DNA of 64,000 nt, taken from NCBI GenBank assembly GCA_018001225.1, contig JAGNIJ010000005.1, positions 57,230 to 121,229 on the forward strand, in the 5' to 3' direction. Within the stretch, counting starts at the first letter, position 1; each line of letters starts with the position of its first letter. This DNA is from Kiritimatiellia bacterium. GTDB lineage: Bacteria; Verrucomicrobiota; Kiritimatiellia; CAIQIC01; JAGNIJ01. A model generated the notes under the pieces. It did no database searches. It was not told where the DNA came from and was given only the letters and a program-made list of their open reading frames with translations. Below, piece by piece: positions 44,101-50,342 of this stretch. The position numbers and the translations under genes were made by a program.

Positions 44101-46031
44101 ACACCGCCCTGAAGCATCAGCACGCCGCCGCCGGCTTCGGCGCCCGCGTATCCGTTCTGGATGCCCAGGCCGTGCAGCGCGACGTTCGGATCGGTCAGCC
44201 GGAACACGCGGTGCGCGCCGAGGCCGCTGATCAAGGTGGCCGCCGGCCCGAACTCGCCGATGAGGGTCGCCGGCTTGTCGAGCACGATCTCATGCTCTTC
44301 CGGATAGTTGCCGTAATAAATCAATGTCACGCCGCCCGGCGGCAGGGCCTGCACGGCCTGGTACACGCTCGTGGCGGCGGTCTCCCAGGTGGCGTACGGC
44401 CAGGCCGGCCCGGGGCTCAATTCCGACGCGTAATTGGTGAAACTGGAAAGCACCTGGACGCTCACCGTGGCCGCGGCGTAGGCCTCATCGTTGAACGCGC
44501 TCAACACCACTTCGTACGCGCCCGGCGCGGACCAGCTTTGGGTCTCGGCGTAGGCGTTGGTCGAGGCCCGGGTTCCCGCGTCGGTCTGGATCCGCCATTC
44601 CGTGCGGCTGACCTGCCCGGTGGTGTCCGCGTAGAAGGTCAGCGGAATGTTGACCACGGTCTGGGTGTAAGCCGCGATAAGGGCCGCGGACAGCCCGCCG
44701 GACTGCCCGGTCGGGTTGAACTCGTCGCAGCCCATGTCCACCGCCGCGCCTTGAAGGCGGGGTTCCCCGTCGAGGTCCAGGACGATGCCCTGCGCAAAGA
44801 CGTTCGACCCGGCATTGATGCAGGGCGAACCCGCCAGCAAGCGCCAGTTCTTAACTCCGGCCAACCAGGGGTCGTTGGTGATATTCCCGCCGCCGGTGAC
44901 CGGCAACGGGGTCAGGCAGTTGGCCCAGAAGAAGTTGCCGCTGCCGTTCGTGGCCCAGTTGGGCTGGTTCAAGGCCTGGTTGTGGTAAATGATGTTGTTG
45001 TAGTTGGAGACGTAGTAGTTGCAGAACACCCCGCCGCCGACCAGGGCCTGATTGTCGAAGATCGAGCAGTTCACGATCGAGCCGCCGAAGATGCCGCGCA
45101 CGCCGCCGCCCCCGCCGCCGGGCGCCGAGTTGCCGAAGATGGCCGAGTTGGTCACGCCGCCGCCGAAGAAGCAATGGACCCCCCCGCCGCCGTCGTATTC
45201 GGCGTCCGTCCCGCCGGCCCGGTTGCTGTAGATCACGCACTGGTTCACCCCGCCGCCATAGCTCAAGTCCACGGCGCCCCCATCGCCGGCCTGGCTCCAG
45301 TTGCCGTACAGGGTGCTGTGCGTCACCAGGCCGGTGGCGCTGACCTCCACGCCGCCGCCGTTCCAGTACGATGAATTCCCGTGAAGCGTGCAGTGGCTCA
45401 CCAGGCCGGCGTTGTAGATGAACACCCCGCCGCCGGAATTGTTCGTGGCATGGTTGTCGCACAGGACCGAGTTGAGGACTTGTCCGCCGTTGAAGCACAT
45501 CACGCCGCCGGCGCGCTGCGAGGCCCGGTTGCCGGTGATCACGCAGTTGCTGATCGTGCCGCTGTCCCGGATGAAGGCGCCGCCGCCGCTCATGTCGTAC
45601 CAGCTCGCTCCGGAGGCCAGGCTGTGGCCGTTGGTCAGCGTGAAGCCGGACAGGGCGGCGCCCTGCGACAGGTAGGCGCAGCGCACGCCGCTGCCGCCGA
45701 TGGGTCCGCCCCCCGCGATGAACGTCTGCGCCGGCCCGTTCACGCTCTCCACCCGCACCCCGTTGGTGATCACCGCGCGGCAGAAAATGCTGTAGCCCGG
45801 CATCCACGCGCCGCCCGTGTCGTAGACGCCGTTGGTCACCACGACCAGGTCGTTGGACGCGCCCGCGTCAATCGCTTCCTGGATCGTGTGCGCGGCCGTG
45901 GCCCAGTCGGCGAACGGCGGCGCGGGGGAGGGGCTGTCGGTCCACACGTACAGGGTCGCGGCGGGTGCCATCGCCGCGACGCAAACGGACAGGGTGAACC
46001 CCAGGCAGAATCCACGGCGGAAACTGTTCAT
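38184..46031 (-). CDS. Giant secreted protein with five tandem beta-helix modules
   Basis: A protein of 2615 residues. Signal peptide: residues 1-24 (GFCLGFTLSVCVAAMAPAA). Five right-handed beta-helix modules run roughly 25-445, 530-930, 1020-1605, 1690-1990 and 2080-2490. Each opens with a variant of 'YVD...P.PPF.NWA.A..SI..AV' and is filled with 'GGG.Y.N.GG.V.NC.F..N' rungs and 'C.N.G.N' closing motifs. They are joined by PKD/Ig-like linkers ('L.VA..A.YT..VVN.PL.F.A...G'). An Asp-rich 'DTDGDGLVVGIERSWFGTSD' stretch and a C-terminal 'YAVETVVNLVTGQWACVPGG' domain end the protein. It is probably a cell-surface or secreted adhesin or polysaccharide-active protein. The modules are diverged, so recent expansion is not evident. 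The neighbouring smaller gene is a one-module relative. Confidence 0.85.
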   Translation of the reverse strand: MNSFRRGFCLGFTLSVCVAAMAPAATLYVWTDSPSPAPPFADWATAAHTIQEAIDAGASNDLVVVTNGVYDTGGAWMPGYSIFCRAVITNGVRVESVNGPAQTFIAGGGPIGGSGVRCAYLSQGAALSGFTLTNGHSLASGASWYDMSGGGAFIRDSGTISNCVITGNRASQRAGGVMCFNGGQVLNSVLCDNHATNNSGGGVFIYNAGLVSHCTLHGNSSYWNGGGVEVSATGLVTHSTLYGNWSQAGDGGAVDLSYGGGVNQCVIYSNRAGGTDAEYDGGGGVHCFFGGGVTNSAIFGNSAPGGGGGGVRGIFGGSIVNCSIFDNQALVGGGVFCNYYVSNYNNIIYHNQALNQPNWATNGSGNFFWANCLTPLPVTGGGNITNDPWLAGVKNWRLLAGSPCINAGSNVFAQGIVLDLDGEPRLQGAAVDMGCDEFNPTGQSGGLSAALIAAYTQTVVNIPLTFYADTTGQVSRTEWRIQTDAGTRASTNAYAETQSWSAPGAYEVVLSAFNDEAYAAATVSVQVLSSFTNYASELSPGPAWPYATWETAATSVYQAVQALPPGGVTLIYYGNYPEEHEIVLDKPATLIGEFGPAATLISGLGAHRVFRLTDPNVALHGLGIQNGYAGAEAGGGVLMLQGGVISNCWIIGNVSSNDGAGVYMNGSGYLYNCVVVSNRGLAWGSDGGGVYFNRGGVAEGCRFEGNYCVGYGGGAYFNWGGTANDGWFLSNLASNGGGGAYCNYRGTLRNGRFLENASAYGGGLYVYYGGSILNPHVAGNTAWHSGGGMYISGYSHSTTTHATVQGNIAGVRGGGVYASSAGLILNSILYYNTAPLGENFYNEWAGYRYDTCCMTPAPSSGAFNILTNAPLFAGIRNPHLMAGSPCIDAASNALTAGITCDVDGEPRTNGVAADIGCDEYWAGGMTGTLSVAILATYTTAVVNTPLPFTADVQGKANSITWQVGDAGATNGFTNVLSILYAWPNLGAFPVVLTAFNDSETATTTVTVTMVEGTTNYVDLANPSPVAPYTNWATAANGIQTAVDAAPAGGAVLVTNGHYPLAAGVAVAKPLRLEAVNGPESVTVDGQGAVRVFTLTAPGIVVAGFTVTNGYAADNGGGILCGPGMTVTNCRLLKCAADAAGGGVYLNGGGTVLNSRFEYNRAATAGGGVYCSVGGFVQGCEFYSNRTTTTTSGGGGGAYVNMAGTFLDCVFTNNKAGYRGGGAASYYSGVFSNCLLARNEARGGAGLYLQYSALAQGCTISNNVSTENGGGVMLYYGSIVEDSRIVTNRSQGSGGGVYADSGGTLRRSIVERNSTDWNNGAGLFLSRGGQAVECTIASNRAAFGSGGGVYMDRMSVGVTNCQVNGNAANIGGGVYVNGYGAIVDSTFTDNRVNWEGGGVNLNGGGNVNRCLFRNNSAQAGGGVRTANGGTVSNSVFIGNTAYEGGGFNAIFGGRILNSFLAGNTATNAGGGLALFSWGEPTEVRHCTVVGNTCYNRGGGLWTDAGGLIRNTILYDNLAAFGNNWFNDGGAAPAYDHCCTTPDPGGAGHLLDPPLLAGRNNPHLLTNSPCVNAGDAAWAGGVDIDNEARIAGPAPDIGCDEVDPTNFFSEIHGAIDPAEITVTVQTPVTFQSDVEGQVGWMVWGVPDPDVPGGWVHFTNTPSIAHSWNTPGDYTVILSAFNGIWYGDGFSSVHVTEAQTNYVAPGGLHVPPFASWENASTSIAEAVSAAAYGGVVLVSNGVYREQPAILVDKPLTIRSVNGWEQTTMDGQGTYRCYILFDTNVVIEGFTFSNGFAKADMFGGGGAVVLIGGGTVRYCRFLDCQADQYGGGALCYYGGSVQNSHFTGNSAMFGGGALCYYGGEILNSTLVGNRAFAQGGGVYCEGGGAVLNTISYYNDGAMGPNWFNVGPDITYANVCTDPLPPGPGHLTNAPGLAGINNPHLLTNAPCLNAGSNAFAAALATDWDGETRILGGRVEIGCDEFYPPGLTGTLAVAIAGSSYGTSPGFPLEFWAVVDGKPAGTMWAIETGGFGTAVEYNALTVSYAWAATGRYPVVLSAYNNTDYAAATVTVTVADGTIRYVDTNGLHNPPFLNWADAAHSISAAVAVASAGDTILITNGVYREGTELIVSKPLHLIGVNGPEVTIVDGTNQHRVFRLEHSLAVLEGLGITRGNAAASPGGEGGGVVLNGAGQVINCHIFSNQSPQYAGGVLLYGGGTVTGCVIRHNRAEEGAGAVLFNGGVVADSLLLANEAQTRGGGALMMMDGVVSNCRVQRNLSNMEGGGVAFYEGGLCVGSLISSNEATEGGGAYFYRDGSLVNCVLQTNFAWSMGGGVRTYQGGLMRNCLFYHNTADPQWGFGSGGGVFLRLGGLVESCTIVANQAAVGRGGGILCNSGGTVLNSIIYSNHSENLVNPEQSAFSYCCAEPAPAGLVNFTNNPRFEGWAAWDYRLASNSPCVEQGLNQDWMTNAVDLDATARLKNLYVDIGAYESVWTNVDTDGDGLVVGIERSWFGTSDFLTDTDGDDQDDWEEGMITGTSPTDGSLYFRGFVSGAGGRPVVRWPGITDRVYAVETVVNLVTGQWACVPGGSNLEGRAGFMYYTNAFADPMRHFRPTVTRTNW

Positions 46032-46113
46032 CGCGGCTCCTTGGTATGGGCAATTCCTCGGCCCGTATTCGACCAGAAGCCTTTTCCCGTGTCAACCGAA
46101 CGACTTGGTTTTG

Positions 46114-46581
46114 TCACCGGTCCGGAAAGAACTCTCCCAGCGTCGGGCGGCCGCCGCGGCCGGGCGGGGCGGCGGGGCGGTGCGCGCGGCGCTGGTCGCC
46201 CTCGGCGAGGAAATCGCCGCAGCCGACGGTTTGCGCGCCGCGGCCGGAGACGGTCTGGCGCTCGAGCCGGTCGGAACTGACGACGAGGATGGATTCCGGG
46301 TCGGGAGCGTTGTGGACCAGCCGCTCGATCACGGTGTCGGCCGTGCGGCCGACGGGGGAGAACAGAACCTCGACGTGCGGGGATTCGTAGCCCTCGCCCC
46401 CGCCGGATTCCTTGCCGTCGAACACGATGGTCACGCGATTGTACCGGCCGACGGCGAGGTCCTCGACGTGGCGGACCAGTTTCTGGCGGGCGGCCTGGAG
46501 CCCGCCCGGCCGCCGCGCCCCCGCCGGGTCGAAGCGGTGCAGCAGGCTATACCCGTCAACGATCAGCCACGTGGCATGCAT
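46114..46581 (-). CDS. NYN-domain (YacP/Rae1-like) RNase-fold protein
   Basis: A protein of 155 residues. The opening 'WLIVDGYSLLHRFDP' and 'RVTIVFDGKESGGG', together with 'VEVLFSPVGRTADTVIERLV' and 'ILVVSSDRLERQTVSG', carry the acidic residues of the PIN-like NYN nuclease fold (Asp in VDGY, Asp in VFDG, Asp in TADT, Asp in SSDR). The family includes Rae1, which cleaves mRNA on ribosomes in Bacillus. The C-terminus is a poorly conserved charged tail. No ribosome site is visible before the ATG. Confidence 0.82.
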   Translation of the reverse strand: MHATWLIVDGYSLLHRFDPAGARRPGGLQAARQKLVRHVEDLAVGRYNRVTIVFDGKESGGGEGYESPHVEVLFSPVGRTADTVIERLVHNAPDPESILVVSSDRLERQTVSGRGAQTVGCGDFLAEGDQRRAHRPAAPPGRGGRPTLGEFFPDR

Positions 46582-46592
46582 AATATGGAAGG

Positions 46593-46670
46593 AACTACGA
46601 AATACGCGAAATGCGCGAAAGGAGTAGTCCCGGCCCCTGCTTTTTCGCGATGTTCGCGTGTTTCGTAGTT
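46593..46670. repeat. Inverted-repeat intergenic element ('AACTACGAAATACGCGAAA' type)
   Basis: Left arm at 46593-46620 and right arm at 46641-46670; the reverse complement of the right arm matches the left arm at almost every base over about 27 positions. The loop is about 20 bases. It lies between the NYN and LacI genes. The arm consists of ACGAAA / GCGAAA units repeating every 9-10 bases. Confidence 0.8.
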
Positions 46671-46697
46671 ACGCCCCCTCCGCGGTGAAAGGCCTTT

Positions 46698-47729
46698 TTA
46701 GGCGGGGCGGGCCGGGCCGGTGGATTCGCGGGCGATCAGCTGGACGGGCAGGATCTCGCGGCACTCGGCGAGCTCGCCGCGGAACAGCGCGAGCAGCCGC
46801 TCGCACGCCACTTTGCCCATCTGGTAGAGGTTGTGCCGCACGGTGGTCAGCCCGGGGTTGGTGTAGGTGGACTCGGGGATGTCGTCCACGCCCGCGACGG
46901 AGAGGTCCTCCGGGATGCGCAGGCGCCGGGTGCGCAGGTGGCGCATGACGCCGATGGCTAGGCGGTCGTTGCCGCACATGATGGCCGTGGTGTGGGGGTG
47001 CTGGGTGAGCAGCTCGTTGGCCGCGTCGAAGCCGCCCTCCTGGCTCCATTCCTTGCCGCGCATGCTGTCGAGCCAGACCGCGTTCTCCTCTTTCAGCCCG
47101 CGGCTCTTGCAGTGGCGCAGGAAGGCGTCGCGGAAGGTGAGGCCCGTGTGTGTGTTCGTGCCGCTGATGAGCCCGAGGCGGGTGTGGCCGAGGTTGATGA
47201 GGTGGTCGGCGGCCTGCCGGGCGGTGTCCTCGTAGTCCGCCGCGATGAAGTTCAGGTCGCGGCCGGGGAAAAAGTGGTTCACCAGGAGGAACGGCAGGGC
47301 CCCGCCCTCGAAGTCCGCCAGGTACGTGTCGTGGACGGACGACGAGATGAACAGCATGCCGTCCGCGCGGCGGGACTTCAGGACCTTCAGGTACTCCTTG
47401 CTCTCGACGAACTTCGGGTTCGCCAGGTCGAGGATGACCTTGTAGCCGGCCTCGGAGGCGCGGTCGTAGATGCCGCTGACGATCTCGCCGAAGTACACGT
47501 CGGCGAAGACGTGGCTCAAGGCCGGCACCGCCACGCAGATGGTGCGGCTCGTGCGGGAGGCCAGGTTGCGGGCCGAGGCGTTCGGCTGGTAGCCGTGCTT
47601 CTCGACGCTGGCCAGGACGGTCTCCCGCGTCTTGGCGCTGATCCGGGGATTGTTGTTCAGCACCAGGGAAACGGTGCTCAACGACACCCCGCATTCCTTC
47701 GCAATATCTTTGATCGTGGTTCGGGGCAT
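46698..47729 (-). CDS. LacI-family transcriptional regulator
   Basis: A protein of 343 residues. The N-terminal HTH 'TTIKDIAKECGVSLSTVSLV' with hinge helix ('NASARNLASRTS') is followed by a periplasmic-binding-protein-type ligand domain ('HTRLGLISGTNTH', 'TAIMCGNDRLAIGVMRHLRT', 'LSVAGVDDIPES', 'LTTVRHNLYQMGK'), the standard LacI layout, so it should respond to a sugar or derivative. AAGGAT lies 7 bases before the ATG. The gene is divergent from ptsP across a 116-base gap that holds a consensus-like operator, so autoregulation and control of ptsP are plausible. The ligand is unknown. Confidence 0.93.
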   Translation of the reverse strand: MPRTTIKDIAKECGVSLSTVSLVLNNNPRISAKTRETVLASVEKHGYQPNASARNLASRTSRTICVAVPALSHVFADVYFGEIVSGIYDRASEAGYKVILDLANPKFVESKEYLKVLKSRRADGMLFISSSVHDTYLADFEGGALPFLLVNHFFPGRDLNFIAADYEDTARQAADHLINLGHTRLGLISGTNTHTGLTFRDAFLRHCKSRGLKEENAVWLDSMRGKEWSQEGGFDAANELLTQHPHTTAIMCGNDRLAIGVMRHLRTRRLRIPEDLSVAGVDDIPESTYTNPGLTTVRHNLYQMGKVACERLLALFRGELAECREILPVQLIARESTGPARPA

Positions 47730-47744
47730 GGGGCCATCCTTAGT

Positions 47745-47764
47745 GCTCCCCGCTTGTGGGGAGC
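47745..47764 (-). promoter_or_regulatory. Hairpin in the LacI gene leader
   Basis: GCTCCCC (47745-47751) and GGGGAGC (47758-47764) with a 6-base loop, 16 bases upstream of the LacI start. It would sit in the 5' leader of that message or act as a binding site; which one cannot be told. Confidence 0.35.
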
Positions 47765-47767
47765 CGA

Positions 47768-47779
47768 TAAAACGATTAA
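47768..47779. promoter_or_regulatory. LacI-family-type operator
   Basis: TAAAACGATTAA fits the pattern TnAAnCGnTTnA that underlies many LacI-family operators (a central CpG flanked by AA.../...TT). It is centred in the shared lacI/ptsP upstream region, 39 bases from the LacI start and 67 bases from the ptsP start. An additional imperfect palindrome, GCGTTTAACGC, is at 47795-47805. Confidence 0.5.
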
Positions 47780-47845
47780 ATTAACCAAGTCATAGCGTTT
47801 AACGCAATACTAATTGGGACGGGGTTCCGGGACCGGAAATACCGC

Positions 47846-50092
47846 ATGAGCCGCTGGAAAAAGGACAATGTCGAGCTGATCTGCAGCGTCGCGGAGCTGG
47901 GCGCGCTGTTCGAGCGCAGCCGCCGCCTTGAGGATTTCCTGGCCACCATTGTCAGCACGGTGGCCTACCACATGCGCGCCGCGGTCTGCTCGATCTACCT
48001 CTACGACGAGGACCGGGGCGACCTGGTGCTGGCGGCGAACCAGGGCTTGCGGCCGGGCAGCGTAGGGCGCGTCCGGCTCGCGCTGGGGGAGGGGATCACG
48101 GGGCTGGCGGTGAAGGAGTACCGGCCGATCTGCGAGGGCCGGGGTTCCCGGAATCCGAATTTCAAGGCTGTCCCGGACATCGACGAGGAAAAATTCGAGG
48201 CCTTCCTGGCCGTCCCGATCCTGCGCGGCCTGACCCGCGTCGGGGCGCTGGTGGTGCAGGATCCGCAGCCGGACTATTTCGACGACAACGACGCGCGCGC
48301 GTTGAGGGCGATTGCCGCGCAGCTCGCCACCGCGATCGAAAACGCCAAGCTCCTGCTCGAGGCCCGTGGCGCCGCCGCGCCGGTGCCCGTTCCGCGGCCG
48401 GAAACCGGGATGCTGTTCCTGAAAGGCCAGCCCGCGGCGGTCGGCATCGCGCGGGGCCGGCTCCTGTTCCTCGATCAGCCCGTTCCGCCGCCGGCGGAGG
48501 ACGCGCCCGCGCGGACGCTCGACGATTTCCGTCGCGCGCTGCGCCAGACCGAGTCCCAGTTGGAGCACCTGCAGCAGCAGATGGAGCAACGGCTCGAGGA
48601 CGTGGCCTCTTTGATTTTCAGCGCGCACCTGCTGATCCTCAAGGACGATGCCTTCTCCGGCGAAATGGACCGGGCCATCGCGGGCGGGATGGCGCCCGCC
48701 GCGGCCGTGCAGGCGGTGCTGGACCGGTACGTCGCGCTGTTCGAGAAGAGCCGGAACCCCCAGCTCCGCGAGAAGGTGCAGGATATCCGCGACCTGGGCC
48801 ATCGCCTGCTGCAGAATCTCCTCGGCGCGGACGAGGCGGAGGCCGATTACGCGGGTTGCATCCTGGTGGCCGACGAACTGCTGCCCTCGGGCATGCTCAA
48901 ACTCGTGGCGCAGAAAGTCGCGGGCCTCGTGTTGCGGAAGGGCGGGGTCACGGCGCACGTCGCGGTGCTGGCCCGCTCGCTGGGGGTGCCGCTGGTCCTG
49001 CTCGGCGCCGAACGGCTCGGGCGCGTGCCGGGCGGCACGGAGGCGCTGCTGGACGCCCACCAGGGCACGCTCTTCGTGCGGCCGAACACGGAGGTGCTGC
49101 GGCAGTACGAAGCGCTGCGCGTGACGGCGGCCGCGGGGGCGCCGCCCGACCTGACCCTGGAAACGGCGGCCGCCTCGGGCGAACGGTTCCGGGTCATGGC
49201 CAACATGAACCTCTTGAGCGACCTGTTGCTCGTCCGCGAGATGAAGGCCGAGGGGGTGGGGTTGTATCGCACGGAGTTCCCGTTCATCGTGCGCCACGAT
49301 TTCCCGTCGGAGGAGGAGCAGCACCGTATTTACTCCCGGGTGCTTGACGAACTGGCCGGGCAGGAGGTCGTGTTCCGCACGCTGGACATCGGCGGCGACA
49401 AGATGCTGTCCTATTATCCGACCCCGGGCGAGGCGAATCCGTTCCTGGGGCTGCGGGCCATCCGTTTCTCGCTGCGCAACCAGGCCGTGTTCAGCCAGCA
49501 GATCCGGGCCTTGCTCCGCGCCGGCGCGGGGCGGGGGCTTTCGATCCTGTTCCCACTGATCGCCTCGCTGGACGAGTGGCTGGCGGTTCGCGAGATCGTG
49601 CGGGCGTGCGCGGCGGACCTGGCGCGCGAGGGAACGGAGCACGAGCCGGCGCCCCGGCTCGGGATCATGATCGAGGTGCCCGCCGCCGTGGAAATCGCGG
49701 AGGAGCTGTCGGCGCACGCGGATTTCCTGTCCATCGGCACGAACGACCTGATCCAGTACCTGCTCGCCGTGGACCGCACCAACGAGAGTATCGCCGATCT
49801 CTACCAGGGCCATCATCCGGCGGTGCTCCGGGCGTTGCACCGCGTCGCGCAGGCGGCCGCGCGGCAGGGCAAGTCCGTGTCCGTATGCGGCGACATGGCG
49901 GCGGACGGGCGTATGATTCCGTTCCTGGCCGGCATCGGCATCCGCACCTTGAGCGTGAACCCGCGCAGCCGGCCGGCCGTGCAACGCGTAGTGAAGAATC
50001 TGGACCTCCGGCGGGCGGAGGAACTGTCCCGGCGCATGCTTCGGGCGGGCAGCCTGCGCGAGGTCGAGGCGCTGCTGGCCTCTCCCGCCTGA
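47846..50092 (+). CDS. ptsP: GAF-domain phosphoenolpyruvate-protein phosphotransferase (PtsP-like)
   Basis: A protein of 748 residues. An N-terminal GAF domain (residues about 5-170, with 'YLYDEDRGDLVLAANQGL' and 'LGEGITGLAV') is fused to an EI-type phosphotransferase: swivelling domain with the phospho-His loop 'KGGVTAHVAVLARSLGVP' (near residue 375), then the PEP-binding TIM barrel ('EGVGLYRTEF', 'FRTLDIGGDKMLSYY', 'LGIMIEVPAAVEIAEEL', 'FLSIGTNDLIQYLLAVDR', 'VSVCGDMAAD'). It should autophosphorylate from PEP and pass phosphate to an HPr/NPr of a nitrogen-type PTS. No HPr or EIIA gene is nearby. A hairpin starts on the base after the stop codon. Confidence 0.95.
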   Translation: MSRWKKDNVELICSVAELGALFERSRRLEDFLATIVSTVAYHMRAAVCSIYLYDEDRGDLVLAANQGLRPGSVGRVRLALGEGITGLAVKEYRPICEGRGSRNPNFKAVPDIDEEKFEAFLAVPILRGLTRVGALVVQDPQPDYFDDNDARALRAIAAQLATAIENAKLLLEARGAAAPVPVPRPETGMLFLKGQPAAVGIARGRLLFLDQPVPPPAEDAPARTLDDFRRALRQTESQLEHLQQQMEQRLEDVASLIFSAHLLILKDDAFSGEMDRAIAGGMAPAAAVQAVLDRYVALFEKSRNPQLREKVQDIRDLGHRLLQNLLGADEAEADYAGCILVADELLPSGMLKLVAQKVAGLVLRKGGVTAHVAVLARSLGVPLVLLGAERLGRVPGGTEALLDAHQGTLFVRPNTEVLRQYEALRVTAAAGAPPDLTLETAAASGERFRVMANMNLLSDLLLVREMKAEGVGLYRTEFPFIVRHDFPSEEEQHRIYSRVLDELAGQEVVFRTLDIGGDKMLSYYPTPGEANPFLGLRAIRFSLRNQAVFSQQIRALLRAGAGRGLSILFPLIASLDEWLAVREIVRACAADLAREGTEHEPAPRLGIMIEVPAAVEIAEELSAHADFLSIGTNDLIQYLLAVDRTNESIADLYQGHHPAVLRALHRVAQAAARQGKSVSVCGDMAADGRMIPFLAGIGIRTLSVNPRSRPAVQRVVKNLDLRRAEELSRRMLRAGSLREVEALLASPA

Positions 50093-50118
50093 TTCTCACA
50101 CTTCGAAAAGTGTGAGAA
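50093..50118. repeat. Twin hairpin 1 (TTCTCACACTT-CGAA-AAGTGTGAGAA)
   Basis: A perfect 11-base stem with a CGAA loop, starting on the base immediately after the ptsP stop. There is no following U tract, so it is not a canonical terminator. A second near-identical copy is at 50216. Confidence 0.85.
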
Positions 50119-50215
50119 CAGGATGAGCGCAGACAGTGCGATTCTAATATATTTTCAAACAAGCAGATATGATTTTTTTCAAATGAACAGCTGCAAATGA
50201 CTATATGAAGTTTAG

Positions 50216-50239
50216 TCTCACACTTCGAAAAGTGTGAGA
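50216..50239. repeat. Twin hairpin 2 (same sequence as 50093)
   Basis: A 10-base stem with the same CGAA loop and orientation as hairpin 1, followed by ATAAAAAAAGG. The two copies are direct repeats that flank 97 bases of AT-rich DNA. Confidence 0.85.
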
Positions 50240-50342
50240 ATAAAAAAAGGCGGGCCGGCCGGCGGCGTTTGTTGAGGAAACAGCTTGCCAAAAACGGCAG
50301 GCCGGGGTAGCAGACACGGGCATTTATTTCAGAGAGGCGGGC

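Noticed and set aside
38091..45374. Very long plus-strand frames (1334 and 1029 codons) over the giant beta-helix gene
   Set aside because: They are antisense products of a repetitive GC-rich gene; the minus-strand reading shows signal peptide, rungs and linkers, while these are Arg/His/Val-rich with no known motif.
38184..46031. Apparent CRISPR-like regular repetition in the beta-helix region
   Set aside because: The repetition is coding, irregular in spacing, with no fixed repeat/spacer alternation and no cas gene nearby.
50123..50200. 25-codon frame inside the AT-rich island
   Set aside because: The only upstream AGG touches the ATG and no homology is recognisable; kept only as part of the island finding.
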